DNA of 64,000 nucleotides, from assembly GCA_944472135.2 (NCBI GenBank), contig CALYDD020000414.1, forward strand, positions 62,001 through 126,000, read 5' to 3'. The notes under the pieces were generated by a model. It saw only the letters and a list, made by a program, of their open reading frames with translations. It had not been told where the DNA came from and did no database searches. The first letter of the stretch is position 1, and the number at the start of each line of letters is the position of its first letter. Both the position numbers and the translations under genes were made by a program. The stretch comes from Trichobilharzia regenti (taxonomy: Eukaryota > Platyhelminthes > Trematoda > Strigeidida > Schistosomatidae). Below are positions 33,101 through 48,100 of this stretch, piece after piece.

Positions 33101-36100
33101 TCCATGACGTCCAATTCTTTCAATGTGTAACTCTCCTACACATAAACTAGCAAAATCGTTAGCTGGTATTTTAAGTCCAGTACGCAACGAATTATGTAAG
33201 TTTACTTTGAAAGATACTTTTGAACTTGTTGACTGTCTTGTAGATATTACCATAAAAGATAGGAAAATGTATTCATTTGATGTGAATTCTTTGTTTACTA
33301 ATGTACCATTGATTAGGACTGTTGATATTCTTTGTGACTATATTTCTTCTAGTTGTTTTTCATTCCCTTTCCCTTTAATTCATTTGAAAGATTTATTACT
33401 ATAATGTACTGACAGCGTCCATTTTTTGGACACACTTCTGAGTCGAAGAAATGATGGTTCAATAAGGCGATCATCAGTCTACAGAAGGCCCACTTGGACA
33501 GGGTAGTACCTTAATTTTCACAGTTTCTGTCCATTACAGTATAAGAGAGGCTTGGTGAAATGTCCATTTATTAAGAGGATTCAACGTATTTGTACGGCTG
33601 ACGTTGTAGACAAAGAAAACGAAATATTGATAGATACTCTTGATAGATACACGTGAGGGTGGGAGAGCATATCCCGAAATGGCCAGGAAAACAAATGAAT
33701 TATGAGAAACCAATAGATGCATGTGGCAGACTACCAACTTCGTCTATAGCTAAACATCTAATCGAGATGAACCATAAGATTGATGTTAACTCAGCCTTCA
33801 AAGTCATCTATAAAAACGGTGAAGGGCGCTTATTGAAATACGCTGAGACTATAGCTATTCATAAACTTATTTGATTGGATTACCAAAGTTTGTGTTAATC
33901 ATCCTTAAATCCTATTTTAGTCACTTTGTTTAATTCAGCTCTTTCATATATATAGACTTGACGAGTAAATGTATGAGGGATCAGATTGTTCGAAATGTGT
34001 AGCGCCAATACGTCACACCCCATTTTTCAGATAATCTCTTTCTTTTAATAACGCTATCCAAATTTATGAGAGACTAATTGTTTTACATTAACTGAAATTA
34101 CTGTTTAGTCCTGAACGCTCTGGATTAAAGTCTGTTGGTATTCTATGCAATCTGACCACCAGACTAAGTCATATGACACTAAATGTGCGTTATCACACTG
34201 ATCAGGATTTCAGATGAAAGGTTGTAGCTGTCAACAGACATGAGATTCGAGTTTTTGTTACTGACTATGTGAGCCTGTGCTATTTTCAATAAGTTCCTTC
34301 TAAAATTTAATTTGCTGGAAAGCAAATTGATACCTGGCTTTCCGAGGTGGAAAGAAGAATAAAGATAACAAAACAAAACCAAGTGTAGATTGTTGAATTT
34401 GATCAGTGTGTAAAATTATAAAATCAGCAACGTGTGTTTACATAATGAGATTGCTTATCACATTCATGTTGATTTTGTTATTTCATGGGGGATAGGAGGA
34501 GGTGTTGTAACCAGGTCAGATTCTGATTTAGTCCATCATTCCTATACAGGCAATTTGGATTCCCTCTGATGATATCAAGTGTTTTGTATTTTACACTGGT
34601 TGGCGATATTAGGTGTTCTTTGTGATTACTGAGATAATCCAGAAAAAGCAATTCAGAAATCACAAAGAACGTCTCACATCATCAGAAGCACTTCATATCA
34701 TCAGAGGGAATCCAAATTGCCTGTATAGGAATGATGGACTAAATCAGAATCTGACCTGGTTACAACACCTCACTCCCATCCCCAGTGAAGTAACAAAATC
34801 AACACGAATGTGATAAGCAATCTCATTATGTAAACACACGTTGCTGATTTTATAATTTTACACAGTGATCAAGTTCAACAATCTATACTTGGTTTTGTTT
34901 TGTTATCTTTACCAATTGACCAACTTGGCAACGAAAAATGACGCCATACTGAGGAACGATGATTAAGTTGTTATATATAGGCTGAGGAGATTTTGTAAAT
35001 TCTGGTTCAATACTACAACTTTAATAAAGCAACTATAAGCAGCAGCATTAAATAGCGAAACATCAATAAAAACGACAATATCGTTTTGTTTTTCATTTAT
35101 TGGCAAATATGAAAAGAAAACCTTTATTGTAATGAATATCATATACCCAAAGCTCAAATTTTTTCAAACTGATAAAAGTGAAATTGGTTTGGACATAAAC
35201 AATCTACTCACAGAACGCTTGTATCCACAAGTAGATAGATGGTAAAGGGAGTTGATATCTCTTAGCATTTTAATGCATTGTGAGAGAAAATTAGCCTGGA
35301 ATACATGAGTCGATCAGTTTATTTATTTATTCCATGTATGCTGACAATGAAGAATATTCAGTCACTGTGAATCAAGTGAAGCGATCGTACCACACCATAT
35401 TCACACCACCAACAACAGACAACAATCAGACAGCCAGCATAAATGGGAGGAACCTGAAAGAAACAACCTCCTTCACTCACTCACCTACCGGGAAAGCATC
35501 GTTTCAACTACAGGCAAATGGAATTGACGAGGATATCAAAGCGGCGAGGATCGGGAAAGCAATACAAGCTTTCATTACTCTCAAATGTGTGTGGAGGTCA
35601 ACACTCAGCACTCAGCGTGAAAATGAAAATAAGGTCCGGATTTTCAACTCAAATGTGAAGTCAGTGCTACTTGCTATGCGGATCAGAGACTTGGCGCGCC
35701 ACGAAATACATATCGAACAAACTACAGACCTTCATCAGCAGCTGTCCCCGCTCAATACCACTCAAGATCAAATGGCTGGCCAGAAAAGATCAAAAACAGG
35801 GATCTGTGGGCACGAACCAACCAGGAACCGATTGTGTAACAAATAAACAGGAAGAAATGGAGGTGAATTGGCTGACCATACTCTGAGAAAACAAACCATC
35901 AAGTGACATCACACGACAGGCCATCGCTCGAGTGGAACCCGACTGAATGGGAAGCGGCGAATTGGTCATCAGTGCAAGGTTGACTTGGAGGAGGTCATAT
36001 GAAGAGGAGATGAGAGCATGTGGGCAGACTTGGAGCCAGGTGAAAACTTTAGCAGAGGAGAGAACGCAATGGAACGGAGCAGGTGAAGCCCTGTGTTCCT

Positions 36101-39100
36101 CTGGGCATTAAAGCAAATAATATTAATATTCACACCAAATATTACAGAAATATAAAAGTGAATTGCGAACAACAGAAAACACCGTGATGTGGTGGTGTCT
36201 TCTCTTAAAAATCTTCGTGCAAACCTATTCTGAAATGATAGTGAAGTAAGAGATTTCGTTTCATTGCATTCATTGATAAGCTGTTCATTCTTCTATGAAG
36301 GTAACATGACTTGTTTTCATCAATGTACCTGATAATTTTACAGAATCTGTATGTTGCAAGGAAATCCGACAAAACTGCATATTATAAACAAGTTAAAATG
36401 AGGGAATTGAATACAATCTGTCCATTGGTAAGTAGATATAGCCGCCAGTTTATACATTTTTCTTTCACAAAATTTCATTGTAAATACTTCGATTTTTCTA
36501 TACTTCACAATGGTAGTTCAACAGGGAATAACATCCTACTTTAATGCAAGACGAACAGTACTTAGAATGCAGAATGGAATTCTCAGCATTTGTCACAACA
36601 CCTTGCATCTGATTTACTCAAAATATAAATAAAATTAAAACAAAGTTAACCAGAGGAATTTGTCCACGTTCACTATATAAAGTCGAAAATATTTGAAATA
36701 CAAACTAAGAATATTATTAATAATAGTGAGTTTGTTTCAAACAGTATTGTATATTCAATTTGGAAATTTTAGCATGTCACTGTAGATTATTGAATCTAAT
36801 CTTCTGTTGATATACCAGCATGATGAGGGGAAATACAAAATTAACAGTTATAACACAGCTTAAATGATGTTCACACTTATGAAAAATAAACAAATTAAAA
36901 CAGAAAAATGGAGAGAGTTGTAAATATAAGAAGTACAATAACAATAAAGGTTGATACTGTAAGGGTGGAGGAAATGGTTTATTTAATAGTACAAAGGAGG
37001 TTAGTTGGTTAGTTCATGCCTGACACTATTTTCATCATATAAAGTACGTGCAGTGAAATATGGTATAGAGGGATTTCTATACTTAGACGTACGTGCATAA
37101 AGGCTTCTGAAAAGACTTCTTGTTTTACCTGAGGAGGAGGTGACAAAAGGTTGGAGCTGCGGGTGCTGCGGTGGATGCTCAAAGTCTGTCAAAATTCCTT
37201 CAGCGAATTTGTTGCATGACATCAGGTGCCTATCAATCACTATGGCAACGATATAGCCCAATGTGATAGCAGCCACTAGCCCTACTGACAGTCTTCATAG
37301 TCCTACGAAGTATGACATAGTCTTTCTTTTAAGCAATCCAGGAAAGAATAAGTAAGGGTGAACAGTAAAGAAGAATAGGTAAGATGCACGAGTTGACAAA
37401 CTGTAAGATTATTATTATTAGGTAGGAATGTCATGGTTGAGGTCATCTGTAGACAGAATTATTGAAATAAATATAGTGAATTTCTGAGTCTGTCTCATGA
37501 GAGATTAAATACCTGACAGGCACATATAAAAAACATTCATTTTACAAAGTGTATAGACCTCTAGCATCAGATGAACTAAATACGATGAATGTGGATATCA
37601 AATTGAACCGAGTGAATAGTGAACTGAGATTCGTGCAGCTAGTGTAACCTTCTTATATTGACTGATGTGTCTAGTAACATTTATGTATATAAAGTGTGCG
37701 CGATTCAGTACAGAATCCACATGAATGAAGCATGCAAAGCGATGAAGTACTCCAACTAGAGGGATTTCAGATTTATTCGAGCTCGGGTCAACTATAAATG
37801 CTGACTATCTAGTTCTAAGGGAATTATAAACAGCAGATAGACTGACCAGAAATGTTAGATGACATGTGTGTGTGTGTGTGTGGTGTCAAGCTACTTAAAT
37901 CAGTCAGTGGGATGTGTCAACTTGCGATTTCGCTTTCTTCATTTATTTGCGCCTGTAACGATGTCACGCAGGTGACATATTTTGATTTGAGGATTCTAGA
38001 TTATGTGATTCTGAGGAATTCCAGCTCATTTCAACACATTTCAATATTTTAAATGACTTCAGACAGAAGGTAGTGCCTTCAGTGAAAGAAACCAAATTAA
38101 TTCTGAACTGAAAACAGACAAGTCAATGTTAGGACAGAATGCATCATGGAATCAGTCTAAAAATTTCCTGCATTTACTAGTCACATAGTTGGTTGGTGGG
38201 AAATCCCTCAGGGGTACGAGGAATTTCAGTCAACTGTTAAGATCAGTATTGTTTGAAAGTAAAAGAGAAATGGATCTGCAAAAATCCAGATCAGTAAATG
38301 AACTTTGTAATCTGGCAAACGGTGAATAGTCGTTTCTTAAATCTTGTAGCATCATTATTCTTGTCTAAACTGATAAGGAAATCTGTTTAGAGGAATTTCA
38401 ACTCAAAAGCCGTCTGTTTGTGAACACTGTTCTCTTTGAATAGTACCACCATCATCTACAAAATAGTTGTAACAACTGAGAAAAACACTACATTGGCCGA
38501 AGTGGACGTCCCCTTCGTCTTCGTATCCACGAACATAAGCTAACCGTCAAAAGACATGATATCCACTCCACCACTCATATCACTACACACAGACAACCAC
38601 GGACATCAATTCGACTGGGATAACGAACGTTCAAATATTAGACAGAGGAAACACAAAGAATCCTTGAGAATTTTTAGAAGCCTGCCTGGTATTCCAGTGA
38701 ATCATCAATCAATAGACACATCGACATAGACGAAATTTATCAACCGATAAGAAAGAAACCTAACAAATACAAAGGGTCAAAGTTCAAGTCAAAGAAACAA
38801 TCAGTTCCAATACAAGTAGCTGCCTAGAGGGTGTGAAAACACACAATCACTCACGAGGTTGAAGGTCACCCACTAGGAGAGATGATCACTAAACTGGTGG
38901 AGAAATCTAAAAGCTCACTTCAATGAATTGAAGTATGTGCTGCCGATGTTGCCTAGTAGGGGGCGACGAAAGCTTCGCAAATTAACTATCCAGCTAGCTC
39001 AGAGAACATAACCACATCAAAACCACTAACCTGAGCTACAAATCCTCTCTATCATATCTTTGAATATTTCCCAGAACACTGTCAGATCAGTAGCATAGTT

Positions 39101-42100
39101 TACCAATGAAACAATATAAACTATGTATTCTAAAATCAATCCTAGACTAAAGAAACCCTAATTTCAGATTCCCTGTGTGACTTAATACTGTTTCAAATTA
39201 TATTAGGTAATCAATAGTCTGTCACATTTCACATCACTCTCATCAATTCCACCGAATTCATTAATCATTTTACTTTTCTGTACATTCATGTTAAGATGAA
39301 TTGGAAAAAGTTGTTTGAAAGATTATTTCGACAAATTGGATTCAAAAATTACAAAACATTCAAAATCAGTATAGCGGACACAACAGCGTTAAAATATCAT
39401 TGCGCCTTACATGAAATTGAACTGTCAACACCTACTGGTAAAAGGTAAGCTTCATACTTATTAGTTCCACTGAATAAGACTGAAGAAATACTTTTCTTTA
39501 TAAAGACATGCTTTGGTGGATACAAACAATGTGACTTTTTCACTTACTGAAAAGTTCATTAAAATTTGTATTTTGTTCAGTTTGAACACGGTCAATATTT
39601 CAAAGATGAACTGGACTCTTATGTTCAAATATTTCAATATAATATTGGTCAGGGACTATTTCATTTAGAGAAGCATAGAAAACCTGAGAGTATTAGACAG
39701 CTGTTTTGCTCTGGTTGGTTTGTTCTATCCCTCGACTGTTACCTTCATTAAGAAGGTAACCTCAACACTTTCAGAATGTACACATCCATGTGTCTAATTT
39801 GTTTGGTATTGTGACAATAGTCTGATGCAATCAATTTTGTTGAATGTAAATTTCCCAATTCACTTTTCTCCGGAAACTATGCTGGCTTCATTTTGTACAG
39901 CAGACGTTTTAATTTTAAAGTGTACTTTGTTCACAAATATACACTAGGAGTACGAAACGTTGTATTATCACATGAAACGTCAATTCCGATGAATGAATGA
40001 ATCACAGATAAATACGACTGGACAGAATCATGCCGACTTGATATTTTCTGTATCATTCCAGGGTGTTCGACTAGTTTCCTACCACATACCGACAATTCGA
40101 GATTTTGTTGATTTCGTGACTCAATTTTGCTGCTGTTCAAATAAATAAGCATACGATATGGAGCTATACGCAGTAGCTTCATACGGTTTACAGCTGAAAC
40201 TAAATGACAACACTTACTTTTATTTCTTTTCTACAGTACAATTAAGAATATGGCTATCATGGACTTTATGACATATCACGTTAACACTATTGGGCTTGAA
40301 GTGAACAGTTCAGAAAGTGCAAATTCTGAGATGGACTCAGGTACGTCATAACTATTGTTTTCGTCTGATGATAAGTGAAGTAAATCGTGCTTTCAGTGAG
40401 GATTTGATTTATTCCAACATTGATTTATGTACACTCACTCTTGCGCGTGAACCGCTTGAAGTTTTTGATAAGTTTGTGTATCTGGGTAGTTGTGTGAGTG
40501 ATGGAGGAGGAGTGACAGATGAGATTTCCAACCGTATAATGAAGTCTAGGGTGGCATACATGAATTTGAGCTACCTTTGGCGCCGTCGCGACGTTATCCT
40601 GGGTGTCAAAGGTCAGGTATACAATGCTTCGATGTGAGCTGTATTTCTCTACGCCACTCCCGGTGAAACCTGGCCTCTCCGAGTAGGCTAAGGATGTTCA
40701 GCGACCCTGCGTGTTCGATCATCGCTGTCTCCGCAGGACTGTTTGTGTTCGATTGCATCATCGGGTGAGTAATTCTGAGGTTCGGTGGCGTGTGTTTGAA
40801 CACAGTGGAGATCATCATTCATTGAATGTCGTCATCTGGAAACACCGGATCCAGTGGGTTGGACGTGGGCTGGGAATGTCATCCCATAGGAGGCTTCTGT
40901 ACAGGTGCCTGTTCGCTAGCCAGCCCTGGGATGGGGTGGAAAAGGCGGAGGGGTGGTCAGTCCATGTGGAGGCGTCGTGGGATGAAGGATGTTTGTGCTA
41001 GATTAGCATCGTTTGGTCTGTCACGACTCCATGGTTGGGGTCCGAAAGGTAGCTCGAATCGATGGCTCGAAACTTTATTGGATATGGCCAAGAATCGTAA
41101 TTAATGGCAAACGTGTTGCAATTTTGCTCCCTTCTTCCCTTCCTGATGATAGTTAAGGAATACTGCTTGAACTTATTAAGCATGACTGTTTTCCTTCCAG
41201 ATGAAGTTCTTTACCCGTTCTCTACTTATATTTTCTCTTATTTTCTTTTTTATACTTTTGATCTATGTTGTTTTATTTTTATAGTGTGGAGCATCTTTCT
41301 TGGTGCCACATTGTACCGAGTGTTTTCTGCGTCCAAATAAATAAAACATGTTATGTTTGAAGTCGATGGAGCATGCGTGATATCTTACTGACTCGTTTGT
41401 TAAAAATCATTCGTCTAACATGTTTCAATTTGGTGTATGTTTTCAAAACATTTCTGTGTCTTGTTTATTCTGATTAAAGGTTTGAGCCCGAAATTCTCAG
41501 TATTTTGTATCGAACAACTGAAAGAAACATTTCCATGGACTCTTGAAAGACATTACGTTGCTCAGTACTTCAAAGAAAGTCAACGAAATGAGGTTCGTCC
41601 AGTAATTCATATTTAGTTCCATTGTCTTGTCTGTATAAGTCAGAGTTTTCGAAATTATTTTCCCACGTGAACCGGAAGCATCATGACAGTCAGTACTTAT
41701 AACAAGTACAAAGAAATGTGATCATTTCTGTCCATAAATATTATAAGAAATAAGCTTACTGTTTCGAATTTACCCTCATTATTTATTTAGTGTTATTTGG
41801 TGTTGGGAAACGGGTATAAAATGGACCCCCAGGAAAACCTGGAGTATCTGAACTTCGCCGACGACATATGTTTCATTCCTCACAAGCTGGAAGATATGCA
41901 AGTGAAATGCAACAAGTTCGCAGAAGAAACATCAAAGATAGAACTAAACTTCAGGTGAATATAGAGAAAACAGAGGTGGGTAATGAAGATTCCTGGCCAA
42001 CACCAACAGCCACAGCAACAACAACAGACAAAAGTCAGCCAGGATAAATGGGAGCAACCTGAAAGAAACAACCTCCTTCACCTACCTACTTACCTACCTA

Positions 42101-45100
42101 CCTGGGAAGCATCGTTTCAACTACGGGTGGATGGAACTGGAGAGGATATCAAAGCAGCGTGGGTCGTGAAAGCAAGACAAGCTTTCATTAATCTCAAGTC
42201 TGTGTGGGGACCAACCCTCTTTACTCAGCACGAAAAATAAGATCCGGATTTTTAACTCCAATATGAAGTCAGTGCTACTCACTGCACGAAGCAGAGACTT
42301 GACAAGCGCGTCATGAAGAGCAGCTCAAACAAACTACACACCTTCATCAACACCTGCCTTCTTTTAATACCACTCAAGATGAGATGTCCGGCCAGAGAAG
42401 ATCAGGAACAGTTATCCCTGGCAATGAGAGAACCAACCAGGAACCGATTTTGAAGCAAATAGACAGGAAGAAATGAAGATGGATTGGCTGGCCATACTCT
42501 GAGGAAACAAACCATCAATTGACATCACTAGACGAGCCATCGCTCGAGTGGAACTCGATTGAATGGGAAGCGGCGACTTGGTCGTCATTGCAAGGGTGAC
42601 TTGAAGGAGGCCATGTGAAGAGGAGATGAGATCGTGTGGGTAGATCTGGAGCCTGGTGAAAAAGCTGGCGGAGAATTGAACGCAATGGAGATGTTCAGCC
42701 GAAGCCCTATGTTCCTCTGGAAATTAAAGGAAATTTTTTCCCTCACGTTCCCCAGTGGAACATAGGGCTTCAGGCTAGTTGCTTGAAGTTTATGTGGCAG
42801 TATTTATCTTACAGGATGGGGTTGCTAGCCTCATGCCGATTCTTCCCTATCTACCAGTTTTACTATTGGCTTAGTGAGGTCAAAGGGTGCATCGACTGGG
42901 GATTCAACCCCGGACCATGTGGATGGTCGGCGAGCGTCTGAAATTAAAGGAAATAATATTTATAAAGATAATCGATGGTGTGAAAGTCATCTAAGGCTCT
43001 GAAGTGACGGCAGGAGTAGGATAGAGCTAACTACTATCACACTTTATATTCCTAACGGCGGTACACTGTATTGTGCATCAAACTGTGAGTGAGGAGCGGC
43101 AAGACAGGAGTCCGTAAGGCAGATTAAAAGACTTAAGAAGATTACGACTTCTCGGATGTCTTAAGTTCAAAGTCACATGAACTACAAGCTCTACAGGAGA
43201 AAACCAGCTAACCGGCAGAACAAGCATCAAAGATTGACTTCAAGTGGACATACGGAATACGAAGGAGATGAAGACCATCAACTGACGACGACAACAACAA
43301 CAGGCAAGAACCAGGATGGACGAGAGAAATTTGAGAGAGTTCAATCCCTTAAACGTATCTAAGAAGCACTGTGTTTAAAGATAGGCGGAACGGATGAAGA
43401 TATCTGAGCGAAAAACGGGAAGGTAAGGCACACTACCATCATCGTTCTGAAATCAGTTTGGAAGTCTTCTGCATTCTGGAGCATGAAGAACGAAATTCGA
43501 ATTTTCAATAAAAACACCAAGTTAGTCCTTCTAAATGGGTCAGAGACTTGCACTATTCGTCACGAATAAAATTTACAACAGGTTACTGCAGACTTACATC
43601 AACAGCTGCATTCACCGGCTTCATATTTAATAATAATGATAATAATAATTTGCTTTATTCAAAAACAGTACTTGTGATACAGAATGGAATTCTCACCATT
43701 CGCTACAGTATTGCCTCCAGTTTGTACATTAACAATAAATAAATTTCTACACAGATTAAGTGTAATCTTAATTAGTTTTGACAACAACATATTGGCATGT
43801 CGGTAGCAAGCCAAAATTGAACAGTTTTTGAACGTGTTAGAAAAGTAGATAGTAGAATATTTACTGGCGTAAGCGTTAACAAAACGGTCGAGAGTGTGAG
43901 AAAGAGCGAAGAATGTTTTAAGTAGAGTTTGTGAGGAAGAGAGAAACAAAACAGCACATAACAAAAAGAGGAGAGAGGGAGAAGAGGAAAAGAAAGGAAT
44001 AAAACATTGTAGCTATAAATGATATGAGTTGGAAAGACGAGATCCAGTTGTTCTTCTGACTATTTAATTAGTTATAATTTTCACGCCTAATGCTTCATTC
44101 ATCGCACAGAACACGAACGAGCCAATTAGGGTATGGTTGAGTTTTTGTACTTGCTAATGCGGGCATATAGTATTCTATATAGGCTTCTGGTTCAGGCTGA
44201 TGAGATACAAGGGGAGAGGATGGTGTGAGTTATGTAAAATGGATTTTGGCCATTTCTCACATGAGTCCATGTACCTGCCGACTAGAATATTAACAAGGCA
44301 GTTGAGTGGCACACTGCTTACCCTGCTGACAACTTTTAACATCCTGCGTAATAAGATATAGTCCTTCTTCAGTAGCCCTGGAAAAACTAAGGGGGAGAAT
44401 AATAGGCACGATGCAAGAGTAAGGGTTGGATTGGGTTATTCCAGAATGTCTTAACTTCTTGATGTAGAAGGTAAGACGGAATAGTTTCTTAGAAATCATC
44501 TAGATATGAGACGACAGGAAAGGTCAGCAGATAGAATTTCGCCTAGGTATTTAATTTCCAACTTGGTCTCTATTTCAGTGTCATCTATGTTGCACACCTC
44601 GTGAGCCCTAACCGGTTTATTTAGGTCAGATTTACGCCTGAAGGTCAAATTGACTGTTTGACATTTTTAAAAAGATTTAAGGCAAGACCGTTTTCCTTGG
44701 ACCACTGGCTGATTTCTGATAAAAAGCCATTTAATTTGGAGCATTCGCTTTGACATCTGACAGACAAAGATACAGTCAGATCGTCAGCATATTTAACAAA
44801 ATTAATGTCATTTGAAGATGGTAGGTCACGTAGAAAGAAAGAAAAGAGAAGTGGAGAGAGTACAGCACAGCAGAAGAGGATTTACCTTAGTATACAGTGT
44901 ACCGCATTCTGTTTGAGAAATAAGAATGCAACCAGTTAGTGACCCAGGACTCAGTTTGTGTCATAGAGAGCTTATTTAGCAAGAGACATCTAGGAACAGA
45001 GTCCAAAGCAGAAGTGAAGTTGAGAAACGTGCAACGAACGTAATTCTATGCTACCCTAATTATGCTTTCTTTCTCATTTCAAAAACCGCAGGTTTTCAAT

Positions 45101-48100
45101 ATGGTCGATGAAATCAAGAAGACTGTGAATGATTCATTCGAAAAGCTGACATGGTTGAATGACGGAATGAAGCGCTTCGTGATTGACAAGGTTTGAATTT
45201 ATTTGACTGAAATTGTATATTTAGTAATTTCTACAATAATGAACTTACAGATTTCGAAGATAAAAACCTTCGCTTTGTTTGATGGTGTGGAAACATACGA
45301 AGAGAAAGAAAATCTATCTACTATATATCGAGTAAGTCAGACGAGACGGTTGTCATTCTTCTACCACATTTTATTGAAAAGAGCTATTCTCAATAAGCAG
45401 ATCGCAGTGCAGTGGAACACGCATTTTACTGAGAAACATTTAATTAACGGTAGAGTTTATTTCATCAGTAAACTATCTCAAATATATTGAGTTTGACATG
45501 AACTGTTTAAGTGCATTTTGAAAGTCTAGTGGAGCAGTGTTTCCCCAAACTAGAAATTGTGTAGCTAACAAACTTACGATCTCTGACGGAATAAAGCATG
45601 TACACTTGAAATTTCTTCACAACCGTGATAATAAGAGTGTTTCACTGAAGGTGTAATTTAAAGAAATCATTTCGCTTTATGAATTTCGATAACACAATAA
45701 GAAGACGTGGCTTATCTGAAACGTGTAATGTATCGATGCAACACATTTCGGATATTCTGATCACACACATGAGTGCTTGTCATACACAGTTTTATAGAAG
45801 GCAAGAAAGCATGAATAATAACAATACAGGTCAGATTGTGTACAGGTCAAGGTCACAAATAATGGGTGGGGAGACTCGAAGGTGTGGGTTAGGAAGACAA
45901 GAAGAGAAAAAACAAGACCGAGAAAGGGTTGAAAATATTATGAAGTAAATTGGTCCTTGGTTCTAAACCAACAGATCCCATAGAAATCCTGAGCCAGATC
46001 ACCAGGGTACAAGACTGTATATCGCTAGCATACGTTAAAGAGAACAATGAATGCCTGCCATTTTTAAATGTAATAATAACCCGCCGAGAAGATGGGTCAG
46101 TAAAACGATCTGTCTACAGAAAGTCCATATGGACGGAACAGTATCTTAAGTATCCACTATGGTATAAAAACCGTTGATGAAGTGTTTGTTCAAGCGCATT
46201 CACCGAATATGTACTGCCGATATAATTGAAGAAGATAGACAACACCTCACTGAAATATTGTTAGATAACAACTACCCACAGAGATTTATTAAGCGTTACG
46301 GAAATGTCAAACATAGAGCTCTACCAATCCAATCAGCTCCCTGCCATTCAGAGGTGATTAACAAAGTCTGGTCACTAGACAAAGACTCAGGGATGCAATT
46401 AATAGGACTTATTATGCAGCTAAACTTATCTTCATAGATAAAACGAAAACTATGCTGTCCTGTAAACCCTCACATTATCAGAACGATAGTGTCACATCCC
46501 ACTGCGTTTATCAATTTACATGTATGTGTGTAGACACGTACATAGGGAGGACCCATTGATCTCTGCAGGTAAGGGCTACAGAACACATTCCAAAGTGGCT
46601 GCAACAACAAATGAAACCGCCAGACACAATTGATCCCTGCAATAGATGTCCAACATCATCTGTAGCGAAGCATATTGTAGAGACGGGTCATAAGATTGAT
46701 TTCAGCAATCCCTTTAAGCCGATATATAAAACAAGGTTGGGCCACATACTTAAATTTGTTGAAGTCTTAGCCATAAAAAGACTTAAACCGGTCTTATGTG
46801 TCCGAAAGCCATTTGTTATCACCCTAAATCTGCCTTGGTAATCCAATTTAGAACCAAGGACCAATTTACTTCATAATATTTTCAACCCTTTCTCTGTCTT
46901 GTTTTTTCTCTTCTTGTCTTCCTAACCCACACCTTCGAGTCTCCCCACCCATTATTTGTGACCTTGACCTGTACACAATCTGACCTGTATTGTTATTATT
47001 CATGCTTTCTTGCCTTCTATAAAACTGTGTATGACAAGCACTCATGTGTGTGATCAGAATATACGAAATGTGTGTGTCGGTGTCACAGTGGTTAGGACTC
47101 TTGTCGACCATGAATATGATCCAAGGTTCGAATCCCTACCGACGCATCATAAAGAGCACCTCAAACAAACTTCAGACCTTCATTAACAGTTGTCTTCGCT
47201 CAATAGTATACAACATCAGATGGCCAGACAAATCGCCAGCAGAGATCTGTGGCAATAAGCGAACCAACGAGTAACCGATTTTGCAACAAATACATTGGAA
47301 GAATTGGAAGTGGATTGGCTGGCCATACTCTGAGGAAACCATCAAGTGATATCACTAGACGAGCCATCGCTCGAGTGGAAATCTAAATGGAAGCGGTGAG
47401 TTGGTCGTCCGAGTGTGGGTTGACTTAGAGGAGGCCATGTGAAGAGGAGATGAAAGCATGTCGGCAGGTTTGATGCAAAGTGAAAACGTTAACAGAGAAC
47501 AGAATGAGATAGAGACGCGCGGTGAATGCTCTGTGTTCCTCTAGGAATTGAAGGAAATAATAATAATAAGTAAGACCAGAAGGTTTGGTTAGCACACTGT
47601 ATATGCTTCCTCTCCGTCTTAATCCGTAGACACTTGAATACCCGTAAATCATATTCTCACAAGTTTTTATCACAGATCACATTCACATTTCATTGTTTTA
47701 TCTTACTCTTCCAAACAGCTACAGTATCCGATTGATGAAAACACCTACATTATGAATGAATATTATGCACGCAGGGCAAAAGTCCTCGACGACTATCGAA
47801 AGGAAGTATTCGGTCTGGGAGAGAAGTAAGCTGTTAATATTTTTAGACACATAAGTGTGGCTGGAACATCTCCATTAGGCCTAATAAATGAAGAAGTTTT
47901 CAGTGAAAGTCACTCATTTTCAAGCTGTGCATTCGCATATATAAATATAAACAAATATATTACATTATGATAGCAATAAGAGAGAGGAATGTTTCCAAAG
48001 ATTTACCGTCTTGATTGCAAAATTTCTGACGAAAATTGTGTTATACACAAAGCAATCATTGAGTAGAAATCTAAGCGAAATTCGATAGGTAAGCTGGGTG

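Noticed and set aside
39581..39675. Possible M13 exon FEHGQYFKDELDSYVQIF
   Set aside because: No donor in a usable frame, and the exon chain is complete and gap-free from 39444 to 40237 without it.
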